NCBI GenBank assembly: GCA_050248495.1
Contig: JBFWSG010000023.1
Span: 1-64,000, forward strand
Length of the DNA stretch: 64,000 nt
Direction of reading: 5' to 3'
DNA from: DASYDU01 sp050248495
GTDB taxonomy: Bacteria > Planctomycetota > Planctomycetia > Pirellulales > Lacipirellulaceae
Made by a program: the position numbers and the translations under genes. Below the pieces are notes generated by a model that saw only the letters and a list, made by a program, of their open reading frames with translations, was not told the origin of the DNA and made no database searches. Of the stretch, positions 60,136 to 64,000 are shown piece by piece (within the stretch, counting starts at the first letter, position 1; each line of letters begins with the position of its first letter).

Positions 60136-61428
60136 CTATTGCTTGGGATTTGATTCAAAGTAACGCTGAATTACCGCGGCGCCGATTTTAGCCAATTCTT
60201 TGATGCGTACGTCGGCGGAGTTGTGGTCGGAATTTGGACGGCCATCCGTGTCGACGTATCCCCGCTCACCGTGCAGGCTCAGAAATTGATGCGCGGCGGC
60301 CATGCACGAGCCTTCCCAGAAAATCTGGCGGATGTTATCGGGCACGGGGCCATCCTTGCAGAATGGATCGAACGCCACGAGGTCGAGCGTGTTGTGCTCG
60401 GTCCCTGCCGTAACGGCAAATCCGGCCGCACGCATCTTCGGAATGTATTCCGCGACCACGCTGACTTTGTTGCGAATGGGAATCCATTCGACGGCATGAA
60501 CGCCGCGCGACTGCAATGCGCGGATGAGCCGATCTGGATCGGCTTCAAATTCACACATTGGCGACGCCCCATCGGCGAGCACGGGATAACTGGGAATGCC
60601 GCCGAGCTCCAGCACGAGTTGTTTCGCTTCGTCGAAGCTGAGGAATTCCTCCTCGACGAACGCCGGCTTGCCAGCCTTCATCAAGTGGGAACGCAGCTCG
60701 TTTTGCACACCCACATAATCGTCGGCGTCGGAAAGCTTGGGCGCCGCACCCAACACGCGCTCGAACACTGCAAATCGTTCCCGCGGGCCGACCGCCGCGA
60801 AGAGAGACTCCTGAACGGCCTGCGAAATGTGCCGCTCCTGCAGATAGACAGTCGAGCGCGGGCTGCCGTGCCGGCGAACGATCATTTCCACGATCGAAGC
60901 TTCATCCACCTTGGGATCGAATCCTCGCTCGCGGCAGGTTGCCCGCATCCGCTCAACCATCGCGGCCATTCGCGCCGCGTCGTTGTGTCGAATCGTGGCC
61001 AGCAGCCGCTCGGCCGCTGGCGACATTCGGTCGAAGCGCGTGATGCCTTTGCCGCACAGATACGTTTTGCCCGGATTGCCGGGGTCGTTCACCTTGATGC
61101 CCGCGTCGCGCAGCGAGTCCTGCATCGAGATGATCTCGAGGCCGAAGAGCGGAAAGATGCCACGCCGGCCAGCCCGCTCGACGAACTCACCGTAGACATC
61201 GTAGTCGTAATAATTGCTGACGCCCAGCACGCCAATCGCCTGCGCTGCCGCCACGTCGACCGCCTGCTCCACGGTGTCGAACGCGGAAAAATTCGGCGGC
61301 AAATGGATGTGGGAGTTCACCCGTGGCGGAACCCCAGGACCGTAGCCGCGCTCCGCCATCGCGCGGATCTCCGCCGGCGTGCCCAGCCGTCGCAGGGCGT
61401 CGAGTGCGGCGGTGACTTGATTGCCCAT
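60136..61428 (-). CDS. PHP-like metal-dependent protein of the sugar operon
   Basis: 430 residues, ATG 61428 (MGNQVTAALDALRRLGTPAEI). VNSHIHLPPNFSAFDTVEQAVDVA and IGVLGVSNYYDYDVYGEFV resemble the N-terminal metal-binding part of PHP/amidohydrolase-type proteins (HxH then D/N), and AVTAGTEHNT near residue 350 supplies a further His. This suggests a metal-dependent hydrolase or isomerase. The reaction is unknown. It lies between the E3 and aldolase genes, with no gap on the aldolase side. Confidence 0.7.
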   Translation of the reverse strand: MGNQVTAALDALRRLGTPAEIRAMAERGYGPGVPPRVNSHIHLPPNFSAFDTVEQAVDVAAAQAIGVLGVSNYYDYDVYGEFVERAGRRGIFPLFGLEIISMQDSLRDAGIKVNDPGNPGKTYLCGKGITRFDRMSPAAERLLATIRHNDAARMAAMVERMRATCRERGFDPKVDEASIVEMIVRRHGSPRSTVYLQERHISQAVQESLFAAVGPRERFAVFERVLGAAPKLSDADDYVGVQNELRSHLMKAGKPAFVEEEFLSFDEAKQLVLELGGIPSYPVLADGASPMCEFEADPDRLIRALQSRGVHAVEWIPIRNKVSVVAEYIPKMRAAGFAVTAGTEHNTLDLVAFDPFCKDGPVPDNIRQIFWEGSCMAAAHQFLSLHGERGYVDTDGRPNSDHNSADVRIKELAKIGAAVIQRYFESNPKQ

Positions 61429-61445
61429 GATGCGTTTTGCCGACG

Positions 61446-62870
61446 TTATGCCATGGCCGCCGCGACTCGCAGCACTTTCCGCGGCGGCAAGTGGAGGCCC
61501 ATTCCCAACGACGCCTCGGCCGCTTCCTTGATCGACTCGCTGATCGTGGGATGCGCCCACACGGTTTCGGCCACATCCTCGAGCGTCGCCTGTTGCTGGA
61601 CGAGTGCCGTCGCTGCGGCGATGCATTCGGTCGCGTTGTGGCCGATCATGTGCGCGCCGAGAAGTTTGTTCGTCTCCCGATGACGAATCAATTTGACGAA
61701 GCCTTCCGTGTGACGCGCCGCCATCGCCTTGCCCAAATGGCCGATCGGGAATCGCCCGATGGCGATCGGAAGACCGGCATCGCGGGCCTCCTGCTCCGTC
61801 ATACCCACGGCGGCGATTTCTGGAAAAGTGTAAACGGCCGACGGAATCGCTGCCGCAAATGGCTTGTTTTCACCGAGCGCGTTTTCAGCCGCGGCGACTC
61901 CCTGGGCCGAGGCAGCGTGGGCCAGCATGCTGCGGCCGTTTGCGTCACCGATTGTGTAGTGGCCCCGGGCGCTCGTTTCCAGCCGGTCGTTCACCTCGAC
62001 GAAGCCGCGGCGATCGGTCCGGATGCCGGCCCGGTCGAGTCCCAACTCGCTGGTGTTTGGCCGCCGGCCCGTGGCGACCAGCACGCGGTCGAACGCGAGC
62101 GACTCGCCCGCAGAGAGTCGAACCTTGATCACATCGCCGGAAATCGTCACATCCTCGACCTTCGTGTCGACGTGACAGGCGATTTTTCGCTGCTGGAAGA
62201 CCTTCAACAACTCGCCCCCCAAATCGGCGTCGAGCGTCGGCATCAGCCGCGGCATCATCTCGACGATTGTTACGTCGACGCCGAATGACTGCATCATGCA
62301 GGCAAATTCGCAGCCGATCACGCCGCCGCCCACGATCAGCAATCGCTTCGGCAGATCGGACCAGTGGACTGCCTCGTCCGAGGTGCACACGAGCCGCGGA
62401 TCATCGGGCCAACCGGGGATGCGAATCGGGGCAGAGCCCGTGGCGACAATAATGTTGTCGGCCGTGACAAGTTGTTGACTGCCGTCGCCGGCGGTAACGG
62501 CCATGCGGCCAGGGCCCTCGAATCGCGCGGCGCCGGCGATCTGCGTCACCGAGCGACCCTTCAGCAAGCTCGAAATGCCACCGCGGAGTTGTCGAATGGT
62601 TTTGTCCTTGTGAGCCGTGATCGCCGCCCATTCGAAGCCAACACTGCAGGAGATGATGACGCCCCACTTGTCGGCCTGTCGTGTGGTGTGGAGTAGCTCG
62701 GCCGAGGAGAGCAGGGCCTTCGACGGAATGCAGCCGTAGTTCAAGCAGGTGCCGCCGAGATGATGCTTCTCCACGACGGCCACACGGGCGCCGAGCTGAG
62801 CGGCCTTGAGCGCCGCAACGTATCCGCCGGGACCCGCACCAATCACCAAAAGTTGATAGTGATCTGACAT
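61446..62870 (-). CDS. lpdA: Dihydrolipoamide dehydrogenase (E3)
   Basis: 474 residues. FAD site VIGAGPGGYVAALKAAQLG; redox-active disulfide C42/C47 in GTCLNYGCIPS; NAD site LLIVGGGVIGCEFACMMQSFG; interface-domain active His in AHPTISESIKEA near the C-terminus. It re-oxidises lipoyl groups of the 2-oxoacid dehydrogenase complex. It follows the E2 gene by 17 bp, so the operon encodes a dedicated complex and probably an E1 component outside the window. Confidence 0.95.
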   Translation of the reverse strand: MSDHYQLLVIGAGPGGYVAALKAAQLGARVAVVEKHHLGGTCLNYGCIPSKALLSSAELLHTTRQADKWGVIISCSVGFEWAAITAHKDKTIRQLRGGISSLLKGRSVTQIAGAARFEGPGRMAVTAGDGSQQLVTADNIIVATGSAPIRIPGWPDDPRLVCTSDEAVHWSDLPKRLLIVGGGVIGCEFACMMQSFGVDVTIVEMMPRLMPTLDADLGGELLKVFQQRKIACHVDTKVEDVTISGDVIKVRLSAGESLAFDRVLVATGRRPNTSELGLDRAGIRTDRRGFVEVNDRLETSARGHYTIGDANGRSMLAHAASAQGVAAAENALGENKPFAAAIPSAVYTFPEIAAVGMTEQEARDAGLPIAIGRFPIGHLGKAMAARHTEGFVKLIRHRETNKLLGAHMIGHNATECIAAATALVQQQATLEDVAETVWAHPTISESIKEAAEASLGMGLHLPPRKVLRVAAAMA

Positions 62871-62887
62871 GCTTGTTGGAGCTCTGC

Positions 62888-64000
62888 TCAGCGAAGCGCT
62901 TCGGCCGGGTGCTCCAGAATCTCCCGCAGCCGCTGCATGAACCTGGCCGCCATGACGCCGTCGATCAACCGATGATCGGCGCTAAGCGTCAACGTCATGT
63001 TCCGTCCGGCACGCATCGTGCCATTCTCGACGATCACCGCCTCGCGGGCCGCGCTCACCGCCAGGATGCCGGACTCCGGTGGATTGATGATCGCGCTGAA
63101 CTCTTCGACACCGAACATACCGAGATTGCTGATCGTGAAGTGCCCCTTGCCGATATTTTCCAACCGTCCCTTGCGAGCGGCTTCGACAACACGTTTCGTC
63201 TCCACTGCAAGCTGCGCCAGATTGAGAGTATCGACGCTCATCACGACCGGCACGACGAGCCCGTCATCAATGCCGACTGCAATGCCCATGTTGGCATGCG
63301 GATATTCGACGATCTCGTTGCCGACGATTTGGCTGCGGACCGCTGGAAACTCGCGGATCCCACGTCCCACCGCCAGGATGATGATGTCGTTGAGCGTGCA
63401 GTTCGTAAGAGCTTTTTGTTCGCGGTAGAACGCCAACAGCGGGTTGGCGTCGATCGTCGCGCGCACGTAGAAATGCGGCACAGTCTGTTTCGACTGCTGC
63501 AGATTGAGCCCGATCGCCCGCCTCATCTTCGAGAGGGGCCGCCGGATTTCAGCGCCGTTAGAAGAGGCGGTGACGGCCATGGAAGTCGCCGATGCCGCCA
63601 GATCACTGGAGAGAATTCGCCCCTCGGGGCCGCTGCCGGCGCCAATCGACGACAACTCGACGCCAAGCTCCGCTGCAATTCGTCGCGCGGCCGGCGACGC
63701 CTTCACCCGGCCTCCCACTGAAACGGCCGCGGCCTGCATTGGCGGCGACGTCGATATCCCATTCGCCGAGAGACTCCTTGCGGCTGCTATTTCAGGCACA
63801 GAAGCTGATGACGCCGAAGTATGCTGGCCGGCTAGGTAGGCATCGGCATCCGCATCGCTGTCGGCAAGAATTGCGATCAGGTTTTTGACCGCGACCGTCT
63901 CTCCTTCCTTGGCCAAGATCCGCGCTAACCGACCCGCGTCTGGCGACTCAAAATCCATCGTCGCCTTGTCAGTTTCGATCTCGCAGAGAATCTCTCCGAC
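62888..64000 (-). CDS. 2-oxoacid dehydrogenase acyltransferase (E2), 5' end cut by window edge
   Basis: The minus-strand frame is open to the right edge; the upstream visible residues VGEILCEIETDKATMDFESP are a lipoyl domain with the lipoylated Lys in ETDKAT, so the true start lies beyond 64000 and not at ATG 63958. A flexible linker, a peripheral subunit-binding segment (ASPAARRIAAELGVELSSIGAGSGPEGRILSSDL) and the catalytic domain follow, with the acyltransferase motif DHRLIDG. The acyl group (acetyl, branched or other) is not determinable from the visible part. Confidence 0.93.
   Translation of the reverse strand, partial: VGEILCEIETDKATMDFESPDAGRLARILAKEGETVAVKNLIAILADSDADADAYLAGQHTSASSASVPEIAAARSLSANGISTSPPMQAAAVSVGGRVKASPAARRIAAELGVELSSIGAGSGPEGRILSSDLAASATSMAVTASSNGAEIRRPLSKMRRAIGLNLQQSKQTVPHFYVRATIDANPLLAFYREQKALTNCTLNDIIILAVGRGIREFPAVRSQIVGNEIVEYPHANMGIAVGIDDGLVVPVVMSVDTLNLAQLAVETKRVVEAARKGRLENIGKGHFTISNLGMFGVEEFSAIINPPESGILAVSAAREAVIVENGTMRAGRNMTLTLSADHRLIDGVMAARFMQRLREILEHPAEALR

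Overview
The window reads as chromosomal DNA of a planctomycete, most likely in or near the Pirellulales. The indicators are high GC, PEP-CTERM proteins with dockerin-like Ca-binding repeats, a DUF1559 pseudopilin-like protein, an LEPR-XLL-like signal on a giant beta-helix protein, many paralogous secreted proteins of unknown role, and dense ATGA-coupled operons. This is inferred from protein family content only; there is no rRNA or other taxonomic marker.

Layout. (1) 1-2820: small, co-oriented, mostly unrecognised genes with pentanucleotide (GGCNN) repeat tracts and a small helix-turn-helix protein, ending at the 3' side of a tRNA-Arg gene; this looks like one end of a mobile or phage-like island. 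(2) 2818-5379: tRNA-Arg, HIT hydrolase, Trm112-like protein, two conserved unknowns, tRNA-Ser. (3) 5655-22575: a respiratory and stress block. A protoglobin-PAS histidine kinase, a stand-alone receiver and an NtrC-type activator sit in the middle. Around them are a cbb3-type oxidase operon with its copper ATPase, plus a universal stress protein, a cyclic-nucleotide-binding protein, hemerythrin, BON, YbaK and DUF4405-like membrane proteins. Eight of these transcription units are preceded by a correctly oriented GG-N10-GC (sigma-54) promoter match. The simplest reading is a physically clustered regulon in which a heme sensor kinase detects O2 (or NO) and switches on high-affinity respiration and survival genes through sigma-54. 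This is the main find of the window.

(4) 23030-26743: a 1237-residue secreted beta-helix protein. (5) 26835-39678: carbohydrate uptake and degradation. It holds an ABC permease, a natural fusion of solute-binding protein and permease, a GH97 glycosidase, a GntR/LacI-like hybrid regulator with a palindromic operator at a nearby promoter, two tandem PEP-CTERM paralogs, a pseudopilin-like DUF1559 protein, two lipoproteins and a GH71/99-like PEP-CTERM protein. (6) 39976-55293: an exopolysaccharide locus running in one direction: TPR protein, Wza-like export protein, Wzc-like chain-length protein, initiating sugar transferase, polysaccharide deacetylase, flippase, polymerase, two GT4 glycosyltransferases and a WecG-type transferase. 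(7) 55319-64000, minus strand: a sugar or aldehyde oxidation operon encoding 2-oxoacid dehydrogenase E2 (cut by the right edge), dihydrolipoamide dehydrogenase, a PHP-like protein, a class II aldolase-SDR fusion and two medium-chain dehydrogenases.

Functions are assigned from motifs and remembered family features, with no database search. Start codons were moved from the longest frame where a Shine-Dalgarno site, gene overlap or family N-terminus argued for it.
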